Shown here: positions 44,798 through 54,152 of the stretch, piece after piece | Layout: each line of letters begins with the position of its first letter | Numbering within the stretch: the stretch's first letter is position 1 | DNA from: an uncultured Clostridium sp. | GTDB taxonomy: Bacteria; Bacillota; Clostridia; TANB77; CAG-508 | Direction: 5' to 3' | DNA length: 64,000 nt | Assembly: GCA_948473335.1 (NCBI GenBank) | Contig: CAOKXF010000002.1 | Span: 113,385 to 177,384, forward strand | Position numbers and translations under genes: made by a program | The notes under the pieces: generated by a model | The model's database searches: none | Told to the model about the DNA's origin: nothing | The model's input: only the letters and a program-made list of their open reading frames with translations

Positions 44798-47023
44798 TTA
44801 TACCATATTGTTTGGATTTATATCTGCATAAATTGTTGTATTTCTTAGCTTTAATTTGTATACTTCGTTTAAACATTCATTTATTATTTCATATGTCTCT
44901 CTTTTCATATTTCCTTTTATTATCATTCTCCACCTTATCTTATTTTGTATTTTGTCAATTGGTGATGGCATTGGTCTATATACTGAATAATACTGCTTGT
45001 CTAATTTTGCATCTAAGTATTTGTATACAAATTCTGCTGTCTGTTTTAATTCTGTTTCTTTTTTACTGTTAAAACTGATTACAATTATATCGTAATATGG
45101 TGGATATTTCAACTGTTTTCTTAAAGCAATTTCTGTTTTATAAAATTTTTCGTAATCTTGTTCTTTTGATAATTCTATACAAAAATTTTCTGGATTATAT
45201 GTTTGTAACACTACTTTTCCCTCTGTTCCTTCTCTACCTGCTCTTCCAGCTACTTGCGTTAATATTTGGAATGTCCTTTCATTTGCTCTGTAATCATCCA
45301 TATTTAGACTACTATCTGCTGCTATTACTCCTACAAGCGTTACATTTGGAAAATGATGCCCCTTTACTACCATTTGTGTTCCTATTAATATGTCTATATT
45401 ATCATTTCTGAAATGATTTAATATATCTTCATGAGAATTTTTCTTTGTTACTGTGTCTACATCCATTCTTATTGTCTGTGCAGTTGGAAATATTTTATTT
45501 ATTTCTTGTTCTAGTTTTTGTGTTCCTGTTCCAAAGTATCTTATTCTTGTACTTTTACATTCTGGACATATTGTTGCTACTTTTTGTTCTGCTCCGCAAT
45601 AGTGACATTTTAGCTTATCTTCTTTTTTATGATATGTCATACTTATATTACAATTCTTACATTTTATTGTATATCCACAGTCTCTACACATTATGAATGT
45701 TGAATATCCTCTTCTATTTAAAAATAAAATTGTTTGCTTTTTATTTTTTAAATTATCTTCGATTTTTTTGTATAATGACATACTGAGCATCGTCCTATTT
45801 CCATTTGCTAGTTCTTGTTTTAAATCTACTAGTTCTATCTGTGGCAATATTGATTTATTTGCTCTTTTTGTTAATTTTAATAATTCTATTTTTCCCTTTT
45901 GTGCTTTATAATACGTACTTAACTCTGGTGTTGCACTCCCTAATACTACTGGAAATTTTCCTTGTTGTCCTAATATACTTGCTATCTCTTTTGCATTATA
46001 TCTTGGTGTGCTTTCTGATTTATATGAACTATCATGTTCTTCATCTATAATTATTATTCCTATATTATCTGTTGGTGCAAATATTGCAGATCTTGTTCCT
46101 ATTATTATATTTGCTTTTCCTTCTTTTACTTTGTTCCATTCATCATATCTTTCTCCTATTGATAATTTGCTATGTAAAATTGCTATTTTTTCTTTTCCAA
46201 ATCTTCCTACAAATCTATCAACAGTTTGTGGCGTTAGTGATATTTCAGGTACTAACATCATTGCTACTTTTTCTTTATTTATTATTTTTTCTATTAATTG
46301 CAAATATATTTCTGTTTTTCCTGAACCTGTTACTCCAAATATTAAATATTCTTTATTTTCTTCTTTGTCTATTATTTCTTCAATTTTGTTATATGCTTCT
46401 TGCTGTTCTTCAGTTAATTCTAGCTTTTGCGTTTTCTCTACATTTTTGCTTATTAATGGGTTTCTCTCTATTTTCTTTTCTTCAAATTCTATATATCCAT
46501 TTTTTTCCAATGTCTTTATTATTGCACTTGAACAATCTGTAAACATTTCTATTTCCGATATTGACGCACCTTCATTGTCTTTTAAAAACTGTAATACCCT
46601 TTTTTGTTTTTCTGATTTAAGTTTTCCCTGTTCTATTTCCTTCTCTATTTCTCCGATTTCTCTTTTTAGATATACTATATTTATTTTTTTATCCTGTACT
46701 TCATTTTTTCTTTTTGTTCCTGGTGCTAACATTAATCTTATACATTCTGATACATTGCAAAAGTACTTTTTTGCCATCCATTTTGCTAATCTTATTTGTT
46801 TTTCTGTTAGTTTGTCTTTTAATTTTGTTATGTCTTTTACTTCATATTCTGTTTTTTCTTTTATTCCAACTACATATGCTTCTTCTAGTTCTTTTTTTCT
46901 TCCAAATTGTACTAATACTGTACTCCCTACTGTTACATATTCTTCCAATTCTGCTGGTATATTATAATCAAATGTTCTATTTAATTGTTTTGCTGTAGTT
47001 TCTATTATTACTTCTGCTATCAT
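44798..47023 (-). CDS. priA: Primosomal replication restart helicase PriA
   Basis: 3'-5' helicase restarting stalled forks. Walker A GVTGSGKTEIYLQLI, helicase box DEEHDSSYKSE, and the zinc-binding region with paired cysteines (CRDCGYTIKCKNCNISMTYH, then CHYCG and CPECKS). Length 741 is normal. Heads the priA-def-GH18 run. Confidence 0.96.
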   Translation of the reverse strand: MIAEVIIETTAKQLNRTFDYNIPAELEEYVTVGSTVLVQFGRKKELEEAYVVGIKEKTEYEVKDITKLKDKLTEKQIRLAKWMAKKYFCNVSECIRLMLAPGTKRKNEVQDKKINIVYLKREIGEIEKEIEQGKLKSEKQKRVLQFLKDNEGASISEIEMFTDCSSAIIKTLEKNGYIEFEEKKIERNPLISKNVEKTQKLELTEEQQEAYNKIEEIIDKEENKEYLIFGVTGSGKTEIYLQLIEKIINKEKVAMMLVPEISLTPQTVDRFVGRFGKEKIAILHSKLSIGERYDEWNKVKEGKANIIIGTRSAIFAPTDNIGIIIIDEEHDSSYKSESTPRYNAKEIASILGQQGKFPVVLGSATPELSTYYKAQKGKIELLKLTKRANKSILPQIELVDLKQELANGNRTMLSMSLYKKIEDNLKNKKQTILFLNRRGYSTFIMCRDCGYTIKCKNCNISMTYHKKEDKLKCHYCGAEQKVATICPECKSTRIRYFGTGTQKLEQEINKIFPTAQTIRMDVDTVTKKNSHEDILNHFRNDNIDILIGTQMVVKGHHFPNVTLVGVIAADSSLNMDDYRANERTFQILTQVAGRAGREGTEGKVVLQTYNPENFCIELSKEQDYEKFYKTEIALRKQLKYPPYYDIIVISFNSKKETELKQTAEFVYKYLDAKLDKQYYSVYRPMPSPIDKIQNKIRWRMIIKGNMKRETYEIINECLNEVYKLKLRNTTIYADINPNNMV

Positions 47024-47221
47024 TCTTTTCCATTCCTTTTTATTTTTAAAAAGTACTTTTTTTATTCCTTTTTAATAATTGTATTTTATCATATTCATTA
47101 AAAATATCAATAGAATTTTTCATATTCCAAATAATTTATGTAAATTGAAGTAGATGATAGTTGAATTCATAAATAAATTATATATTTTTATGTGTTTTTT
47201 TACTATTTTAATCATAGTTAA

Positions 47222-47250
47222 TAGACATTATTCAATTCTTTTAGTATAAT
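47222..47250 (+). promoter_or_regulatory. Promoter of the isolated gene at 47358
   Basis: TAGACA (47222-47227), 17-base spacer, TATAAT (47245-47250), giving a leader of about 100 bases. Confidence 0.8.
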
Positions 47251-47289
47251 ACATGTACAAAGGATGCTTATTGCCTTTCATTTTATTTG

Positions 47290-47318
47290 GAGGGCTAAAT
47301 TTACATTAGTCCTCTTTT
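47290..47318 (+). promoter_or_regulatory. Terminator-like hairpin in the leader of the gene at 47358
   Basis: GAGGGCTAA / TTAGTCCTC stem followed by TTTT, 40 bases before the gene. It looks like an attenuator. The terminator behind the gene ends in nearly the same sequence (AATGTCCTCTTTT). Confidence 0.55.
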
Positions 47319-47357
47319 AACTACTAACATATTTAACTAAATTATAAGGAGGACAAA

Positions 47358-47774
47358 ATGGGTTCCAAAGTAGGTGAAAACAGCGCTCGAAAATTTTCTG
47401 TACAAGAGCTGTTAGAAGAAGCAAAAGTTTTAGAATTTAGCTGTACTTTATCTACCAAAGAAGAAGAGCGTTCTCGTAAGGCAACTCTTACTCTTTTTAC
47501 TGAAGAAACTGGAGAAGATGGTGATACTAAATATAATCAGAAATGGTATTTAAGTGGTCATCCTCTAACAAGAACCTCATCCAGTCCCTTAAGTACTAAG
47601 TTCTTTGCTGTTGATAACCCTCTTCAATTATTATTTGCTCTGTCTACAAATGTATTTCCACAACTTATCCACATTACTCAAAATGAGTATAAACTTAAAA
47701 TGCCTTTATACATACAGCATATTGATGAATGTGTAGTGAAAGAAATGAAAAACTGTAGCAAAAATGCAGAGTAA
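47358..47774 (+). CDS. Isolated unrecognised protein, 138 aa
   Basis: Not recognised. A 138-residue soluble protein with Lys/Glu/Ser-rich first half (TLSTKEEERSRKATLTLFTE) and a central YNQKWYLSGHPL, ending in a charged helix (VVKEMKNCSKNAE). Strong AAGGAGG site. Own promoter, attenuator-like hairpin and terminator. Composition is less AT-rich than priA beside it. VDNPLQLLFALS may relate it to the 38204 cassette, a weak similarity. Confidence 0.7.
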   Translation: MGSKVGENSARKFSVQELLEEAKVLEFSCTLSTKEEERSRKATLTLFTEETGEDGDTKYNQKWYLSGHPLTRTSSSPLSTKFFAVDNPLQLLFALSTNVFPQLIHITQNEYKLKMPLYIQHIDECVVKEMKNCSKNAE

Positions 47775-47843
47775 AATAATTAATCTTTTATAAGTTTTCT
47801 ATTAACAAATCTATTTTTTTAATATTAAAACTTCTTTATATAA

Positions 47844-47884
47844 GGGGATATTTTCAAACATTCAGTTTGCTAATGTCCTCTTTT
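47844..47884 (+). terminator. Terminator of the gene at 47358
   Basis: GGGGATATT...CAAAC / GTTTG...AATGTCCTC stem (with G-U pairs), then TTTTCTC. Confidence 0.65.
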
Positions 47885-47951
47885 CTCATTGTATAGAGGA
47901 ACTACATATGGTGAATAAAAATTTTCAATTTTGCAAATTCACAAATTTGTT

Positions 47952-48257
47952 TTATTTTGAATGTTGCACAATTTCAATAATATCATTAATATATTCTCCA
48001 ATAACTGGAATATTTAACCTTACAATTCTTTGTAAGAAATATATTATAATGGCTGTAATAATCGTAAACCCTATTCCTGTTCCAATTCCCCTAAAAATTC
48101 CTGCAATTATATTTCTCTTTATAATCTCTTTTTTACTTCCTAATATATAAATCAAATCATGTTTTTCTTTATTCTCAAGATTCTTACTAATTTTATTAAT
48201 TCCTAATTCTAAAATATTTAATTTATCCTCTAATATTTTTTGATTTCTTTTGCACAT
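47952..48257 (-). CDS. DUF5665-like small membrane protein
   Basis: A 101-residue protein from the ATG at 48257 (GGAG 7 bases upstream). Basic N terminus, helical region, then a membrane segment and conserved tail: GIFRGIGTGIGFTIITAIII followed by RLNIPVIGEYINDIIEIV. This pattern matches the DUF5665 family; function unknown. Confidence 0.65.
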   Translation of the reverse strand: MCKRNQKILEDKLNILELGINKISKNLENKEKHDLIYILGSKKEIIKRNIIAGIFRGIGTGIGFTIITAIIIYFLQRIVRLNIPVIGEYINDIIEIVQHSK

Positions 48258-48375
48258 AAAATATCTCCATTTTACTATATATCTGTATAATATTTTGCAC
48301 TTTATTATAAACAATATACATACTGATTTTAATCATTTAATTCCTATATAAAAAAGGTATACATTCTATATGGAC

Positions 48376-48432
48376 TAAAGAAATCTAACCTTATTATAAG
48401 TGTAAAAATATTTTGTTTTCCTATACAATAAA
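48376..48432. repeat. Repeat family C, copy 5
   Basis: Plus strand reads AAATCTAACCTTATTATAAG then TTTTGTTTTCCTATACAATA, the complement of the family consensus. Confidence 0.65.
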
Positions 48433-48480
48433 AAACCCATTTATACGACTACATAAAATATAGTACCTGTATAAATGAAT
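48430..48480 (-). terminator. Terminator after the UPF0182 gene
   Basis: CATTTATAC / GTATAAATG arms followed on the minus strand by GGGTTTTTTATTG. Confidence 0.75.
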
Positions 48481-48488
48481 TTTTATTA

Positions 48489-51266
48489 CTATTTATTTTC
48501 TAGACTGTCAACTTGTTCTGTACTTTTAGTCTCATTATTCTTTTCCTTTTCATCAATTAATTTCTCTAATATGTCTATTAATTCTTGTAGTTCTTGTATA
48601 TCTCTTCCCATAATTTCCCAATTATGACTTTCACTTGATGCCTTTAAATTATTATTCGCCTCTATAATTGATTTTATCATTCCTTCAATATCATCAGTTC
48701 TATCTATTTGTATATTAAGTGCATACTGTGAAAGCAAATTTTCAAGAGCTTCTATTATATTATCTCCTATAGCCATTTTGGTACCTGATGCTACTATGAC
48801 CTTTTTTAAACTTGGCACATTTGATTCATTTATCATTGTTTGATAAATTGGTTCAATATATAATAACGTATTTTCTATTGGCACTATTATTATTTTCTTT
48901 GATATCCTTGATCCAGTAATATTCAAACTATTTAGTTGTTTAGAAATTGTTTCATCTTGTTCTATTTGTTTATCTAATTGAGTTGGGCCTAACAAATTAG
49001 TATCTGTAGAAAATTTATATATGCTCAATTTTGTATTTATTCCTTCACATTCTCCAACTAGATATGATGTTATATTAGATTTCCCATCTTTAGTATACAT
49101 CTGTACTAATCCCAACTTTTCAGTATCTGAATCTGTTGTTTTCAACATTGTATAATATGATTCTAATATTGTACCTACTGTCTTATTAGTCTGATTTGTA
49201 TTATAAGTTGCAAACTCCCATAAATCATTACTTCTATATAATACTTCTGGTTTCACATTATGATATACTTCCAACATTTTTGCTTGTACATCATATAAAA
49301 ATTTAGGGTAAATAAATTTACTTGATATGTCTTCTGGTATTTCTGATTCTTTATCTTCAAATAAATTTGGATACAATTTGTTATATGCTATTGCTATTGG
49401 ATCTGTTCTATCTGTTATGTAAAATTTCATAGTTCCATCATAAGCATTTATTATGACTTTTACAGAATTTCTTATATAATTAATTTTCTGTTTTTCACCC
49501 TCATATTCAATTTCTGTATATGTAGAATATGGATATTCACTTGAAGCTGTATATGCGTCTAATACCCAATATATGTCTCCATTATTATCTATGACTGTAT
49601 ATGGATTTTCATCATACATTAGATAAGGCAATGCTTTTTTTGCTCTTTCCCTTATATTTCTGTTAATTAATATCTTACTTTCATTATCTACTGATGTTGA
49701 AAAAGCTAATTTTAAATCTCCTTGTTTTGTTCCTAATAAAAATCTATCAAAAAAACCTAATTTTAATCCTGCTTTTCCTGTATATTCAAAAGTATATTGT
49801 TTTCCATCAGAATCAGTATAATCATATTCTTCCTTATTTTTTGAATTTGTTACAATTGTTTCATTTGTTTCTAATCCAAAATATATTCTTGGTTGGCTTA
49901 TTTTAATTGCATTATCATTTCCTTCTATATCTTTTTGTATATATTGTATTGTTCCAGTATCTGTTGTATCAGTTGCTGACACTATTATTTCGCCTAATCC
50001 ATGTGTATATTCATATGTCTTGTAATTATATGTCACACTTCTACTAGAGATTTCTCTTGGAGATACATACACTAATTTATCATTACCTGATATATTATAT
50101 TTTGCAAGTGCAATATTTTTATATGTATAATATCCCTTTTGTGTTTGTGTATCCTCTAATGTATTCTTTACCATTACCTCACTTACTAATGGTATATTTC
50201 CTATTACTTGTGGATTATCTTCTATCTCTTCTAATTTAATTATCCCAGAATAGTCTAGGTTTTCTTCAGATATTTCCAAATTATATGCTTTTTTGGTAAA
50301 CTCTATATTTTTTGATATATACTTCCATTCTTTATCTAATTCATTAGATCTTATATATATATAGTCAAACCCTTGCACTATCAAGAAAAATACTATTAAA
50401 TATGATGGTATTATCGCTAATCTTACTAATACTTTTTTCGCTTGTTCTTTTTTAAAATACTTGATTCCTAAAACTGCTACTATTACTACTATAACTGAAA
50501 ATATTTGATATCCTACTAATTTTATAGTTGATTCTATAAAACCTGCTCCTATTAATTCTGTTTCCGCTTCATTCTTCAACTTCAAAAATGGTTCTAATAC
50601 TATATTTTGTGTATTCATCAATGTATTAGCTGCTATACCAATTGCTATTAAAATTACATTTCTCTGCAATTTTTTAAATAACAAACTTTTCTTTAATAAT
50701 TCTCTATCTACTCCATTACAATATAAACTAAATATTATAATATAATAAGCAGACATATATATACTTGACCATATTACAAATGTCATAAACAATTGTATTC
50801 CTGCTTCTATTAGAGGTTTTATAAACATATAATATGATATATCTAGATTAAAGATAGGTTCTGTTATTCCAAATTTCACATTACTAATGAGCATTAATAT
50901 TTTTTCTTGCAATACATTTGATACTATTGTGCTTCCTATAAGTGCAATTATTAAAGCTAATGATTTATTTAAAAAGTTAGGAATCTTTATATTATCTTGT
51001 TCCAAAAATGGTTTTATTCCCTTTTTTATTCCCCTATTTATGAAATACACCATTATATAAATTATTACAAAACTTATTGACATTATAATATACTTGCATT
51101 TTAAGTTCACTGCAAATATATGTATATATTCCTCACCTAATTCTTTATATTCTAAAAAAGTTCCTCTTTGCACTATAATTGTGGTTAATATAAATATTAT
51201 TAAAAATACTATAACTAAAACTACTCTTGAATATTTACTTTTTAATATTTCATTTAACTTTTTCAA
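48489..51266 (-). CDS. UPF0182 family large membrane protein
   Basis: A 925-residue protein with about seven N-terminal membrane helices in the first ~310 residues and a large extracytoplasmic part. Family landmarks include DYTDSDGKQYTFEYTGKAG, LPYLMYDENPYTVID, YPYSTYTEIEYEG and YIRNSVKVIINAYDGTMKFY, and later KVIVASGTKMAIGDNIIEAL. Function unknown. Start is a TTG at 51266 with GAGG 6 bases upstream. It lies 30 bases after ftsY. Confidence 0.92.
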   Translation of the reverse strand: MKKLNEILKSKYSRVVLVIVFLIIFILTTIIVQRGTFLEYKELGEEYIHIFAVNLKCKYIIMSISFVIIYIMVYFINRGIKKGIKPFLEQDNIKIPNFLNKSLALIIALIGSTIVSNVLQEKILMLISNVKFGITEPIFNLDISYYMFIKPLIEAGIQLFMTFVIWSSIYMSAYYIIIFSLYCNGVDRELLKKSLLFKKLQRNVILIAIGIAANTLMNTQNIVLEPFLKLKNEAETELIGAGFIESTIKLVGYQIFSVIVVIVAVLGIKYFKKEQAKKVLVRLAIIPSYLIVFFLIVQGFDYIYIRSNELDKEWKYISKNIEFTKKAYNLEISEENLDYSGIIKLEEIEDNPQVIGNIPLVSEVMVKNTLEDTQTQKGYYTYKNIALAKYNISGNDKLVYVSPREISSRSVTYNYKTYEYTHGLGEIIVSATDTTDTGTIQYIQKDIEGNDNAIKISQPRIYFGLETNETIVTNSKNKEEYDYTDSDGKQYTFEYTGKAGLKLGFFDRFLLGTKQGDLKLAFSTSVDNESKILINRNIRERAKKALPYLMYDENPYTVIDNNGDIYWVLDAYTASSEYPYSTYTEIEYEGEKQKINYIRNSVKVIINAYDGTMKFYITDRTDPIAIAYNKLYPNLFEDKESEIPEDISSKFIYPKFLYDVQAKMLEVYHNVKPEVLYRSNDLWEFATYNTNQTNKTVGTILESYYTMLKTTDSDTEKLGLVQMYTKDGKSNITSYLVGECEGINTKLSIYKFSTDTNLLGPTQLDKQIEQDETISKQLNSLNITGSRISKKIIIVPIENTLLYIEPIYQTMINESNVPSLKKVIVASGTKMAIGDNIIEALENLLSQYALNIQIDRTDDIEGMIKSIIEANNNLKASSESHNWEIMGRDIQELQELIDILEKLIDEKEKNNETKSTEQVDSLENK

Positions 51267-51296
51267 TGTCTTCCTCTCTTTCTTCCACCCTGTAAA

Positions 51297-52202
51297 TCAT
51301 ATAATAGCTTTCACAAAATCATTTGAATCAAATATTTCCATATCATCAATTTGTTCTCCAACACCTATAAACTTAACTGGTATCTTATTTTCTTCTACAA
51401 TACCTATAACAACTCCACCCTTTGCAGTACCATCAAGTTTAGTCAAAACCAATCCTGTAATATCTGCTTCTTCCTTAAATGCCTTAACTTGAGAAATAGC
51501 ATTTTGACCAGTTGTACCATCTATAACTAATAAAACTTCTCTTGAACATTCGCTCATTTCCTTATTAATAACCTTCTGTATCTTGTTTAACTCATCCATC
51601 AAATACTTCTTATTATGTAGTCTACCAGCAGTATCGCAAATCAAAACATCTGCATTTGTCTCTTTTGTCTTCTTTATTGCTTCATAAACTACTGAAGCTG
51701 AATCTACCCCTTCATCTCTTTTCACTATTTCAGAATTACTTCTTTTAGCCCAAATTTCTAGTTGTTCCACTGCAGCTGCTCTAAATGTATCTGCAGCAGC
51801 AATAACCACTTTTTTACCTTCATTCGTTAATCTAGCTGCTATTTTCCCTATTGAAGTAGTTTTCCCTACTCCATTTACACCTATAACTAAAATGACAGAT
51901 GGTCTAGTCTCAAGTCTCAACTCTTTATTCTCTACGTCTAATATTTTTATCATTTCCTCTCTTAATGTTCGCTTTACTTGTTCTTCATCTTCTATTTTTT
52001 CTTTTTTCACTCTTTCTCTTAAAATGCTTATAATTTTTGCAGAAGTCTCAATACCTATATCTGATAATATAAGAGCTTCTTCCAATTCTTCTAGAAATTC
52101 TTCATCTACTTTCCTAAAGTTACTAAAAACATTATTTATTTTTTCATTAAAAGACTCTTTTGTCTTACTTAATCCTTGTTTTAATTTATCAAAAAATCCC
52201 AT
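51297..52202 (-). CDS. ftsY: Signal recognition particle receptor FtsY
   Basis: SRP-GTPase receptor for co-translational membrane targeting. NG domains only, 301 residues, without a long acidic A domain. Motifs: VIGVNGVGKTTSIGKIAARL, DTFRAAAVEQL, DTAGRLHNK, TKLDGTAKGG. ffh is not adjacent. Confidence 0.96.
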   Translation of the reverse strand: MGFFDKLKQGLSKTKESFNEKINNVFSNFRKVDEEFLEELEEALILSDIGIETSAKIISILRERVKKEKIEDEEQVKRTLREEMIKILDVENKELRLETRPSVILVIGVNGVGKTTSIGKIAARLTNEGKKVVIAAADTFRAAAVEQLEIWAKRSNSEIVKRDEGVDSASVVYEAIKKTKETNADVLICDTAGRLHNKKYLMDELNKIQKVINKEMSECSREVLLVIDGTTGQNAISQVKAFKEEADITGLVLTKLDGTAKGGVVIGIVEENKIPVKFIGVGEQIDDMEIFDSNDFVKAII

Positions 52203-52551
52203 TACTCTTTCTTAAATACCTTTCTTATTTTTGTTTTATATATTTTATCACATTTTACTATTATGTCAATGGTGGGTCAGTAGGGACGTTCCTTCTGACA
52301 CACTTTTTTCCGTCTACTTACAGTATTAAGCATTACGTCCTTTTAGGTTGTATTAATTATTTCATTCGTGGTATACTAATTATTCTTTTTGTAGCATATT
52401 AATTCTTGCATTTTATATGCAATATAAAAATATATACAAATAAGAATGCATATTTGTACATCATTATTTGCGATTTTTCATGCATTCTTATTTTATATTT
52501 TTTGTATCTTACTTTAATATTTTTAAAACCATGATAATTAAGATATACTTG
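52203..52551. other. Interval between ftsY and RAYT gene
   Basis: 349 bases, no gene. Contains the left REP copy of the RAYT unit (52271-52309). Confidence 0.7.
52271..52309. repeat. REP element, left flank of RAYT
   Basis: GTGGGTCAGTAGGGACGTTC with CTTCTGACACAC and a T run. Inner GTGGGTCAG pairs with CTGACACAC (8 of 9). Confidence 0.88.
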
Positions 52552-53253
52552 CTACTTTATGTATATCCTTCTTACACTTTCTCTACTTAATTTCAATTCA
52601 TCCGCAATTTTTCTTAATGAAATTCCTTCTTTTTTTTTCAATATTGTTATAAATTCTTTTAATTCTTTTTTGTTTTTTCGTATATCATCCAAATTTTTAT
52701 TATATTTTCTTAAAATTTCTTTTATTACATTTTCGCTTTTTCTTAAATTGTCATCTTCTATATCAATAAATGAATATTCGTCTATTAAATTTTCATTGAT
52801 TTCTTTATATTTAGAATTAAGTTCCTTATAATTTGAATATTGATATTCTTTTGCTTGGCTACATATCCCCGCCTTTACTGGATTATTGTAAATATATCTA
52901 ACACAATTATATAAATGCTTTTCGTTATAAATTCCTTCTGATTTGTATCTATTACGAAATACATATCCTACTCTATTATATTTTTGATTGTAATATATTC
53001 CATATGTTGTATTAAGTCGTTGCATAAACTTACTCATTTTTTCAGTTTGATTAGTTTTTACTAGCATATGTGTATGATTATTCATCACACAATATGCTAG
53101 TATTTTTACTTCTTGCTCTTTACTTAATTTTTTCATCATACGTAGGTAAAATTTTATATCTTCAGAACGCTCAAATATATAACTCTTGTTAATTCCTTGT
53201 GTTATTATATGAAAAAAAATTGTTTTGATATAAGTTCTTGGAAATCTTGGCAT
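52552..53253 (-). mobile_element. REP-associated tyrosine transposase (RAYT, Y1_Tnp)
   Basis: IS200/IS605-related single-strand transposase of 233 residues. HUH motif NNHTHMLVKTN, catalytic tyrosine region VRYIYNNPVKAG, and the FRNRYKSEGIYNEKHLYNC segment typical of RAYTs. The C-terminal ~45 residues form an HTH (ISLRKIADELKLSRESVRR). Strong AGGAGG. The gene is bracketed by inverted REP copies at 52271 and 53464. Confidence 0.92.
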
Positions 53254-53463
53254 TTTGCCTCCTTGTAAATTGATAATAAAAAATAATATGATATAAAATT
53301 ATACTTATTATACCATATTATTTTTTATTCTTGTGTCGAAATTTGTCTTGATTTCAATTTTTTTATATAATTTTTATAATTAAAAATTATTTTAATTTAT
53401 ATTATCATCAATTCTTCAAATATTAAAATCTATGTTCTTATTGATATGTCTAGTTTCGACAGT

Positions 53464-53498
53464 CAAAGTGTGTCAGAAGGAACGTCCCCACTGACCCA
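53464..53498. repeat. REP element, right flank of RAYT
   Basis: Inverted copy of the 52271 element: AAAGTGTGTCAGAAGGAACG followed by TCCCCACTGACCCA, 9 bases before the end of upp. Confidence 0.88.
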
Positions 53499-53506
53499 TT
53501 ATTTTA

Positions 53507-54133
53507 TTATTTTATTCCAAATATTCTATCTCCTGCATCTCCTAGTCCTGGTACAATATATCCTATATCGTTTAAGTGATTATCTATTTTTGCACAATAT
53601 ATTTGTACATCTGGATACATTTCTTCTACTTTTTTTATTCCTTCTGGTGCTGCTATTAAGCATAAAAATTTTATTTTCTTTACTCCATCTTGTTTTATCA
53701 TTTTTATTGCATCTATTGCTGATCCTCCTGTTGCTAGCATTGGGTCTAATAGAATTGCTTCTCTTTCTTGTATATCTTTTGGTACTTTATAATAATACCT
53801 TACTGGTTCTAATGTTTCCTCATTTCTATATAATCCTATTACTCCTATTTTTGCATTTGGTATTATTCTTATTATTCCTTCTGACATCCCCATTCCTGCT
53901 CTTAATATTGGTATAAATGCATATTTGTCTTCATTTACTTTTTTTACTTTTGTTCTTGTTATTGGTGTTTCTATTTCTTGTTCTTCTGTTTGTGCGTCTC
54001 TCATCGCTTCATAACATAGAAACATTGCTATTTCACTAGCAAGCTCTCTAAATTCTTTCGTTCCTGTTTTTTTATCCCTCATTATTCCAACTTTATGTTC
54101 TATTAGTGGATGTTTTATTTCTATTGCTTTCAT
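53507..54133 (-). CDS. upp: Uracil phosphoribosyltransferase
   Basis: Salvages uracil to UMP. The 208-residue protein has ILRAGMGMSEGI and the PRPP loop LDPMLATGGSAIDAIKMI, and ends YIVPGLGDAGDRIFGIK. It lies 20 bases after uraA, forming an uptake and salvage pair. Confidence 0.96.
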   Translation of the reverse strand: MKAIEIKHPLIEHKVGIMRDKKTGTKEFRELASEIAMFLCYEAMRDAQTEEQEIETPITRTKVKKVNEDKYAFIPILRAGMGMSEGIIRIIPNAKIGVIGLYRNEETLEPVRYYYKVPKDIQEREAILLDPMLATGGSAIDAIKMIKQDGVKKIKFLCLIAAPEGIKKVEEMYPDVQIYCAKIDNHLNDIGYIVPGLGDAGDRIFGIK

Positions 54134-54152
54134 TTATGCTCCTCCTCTTGTT

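Larger units (their letters stand above)
47024..47357 (+). other. Intergenic region with promoter and leader of the gene at 47358
   Basis: A divergent 334-base interval. The half near priA is featureless AT-rich DNA; the other half holds the promoter and leader hairpin described separately. Confidence 0.7.
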
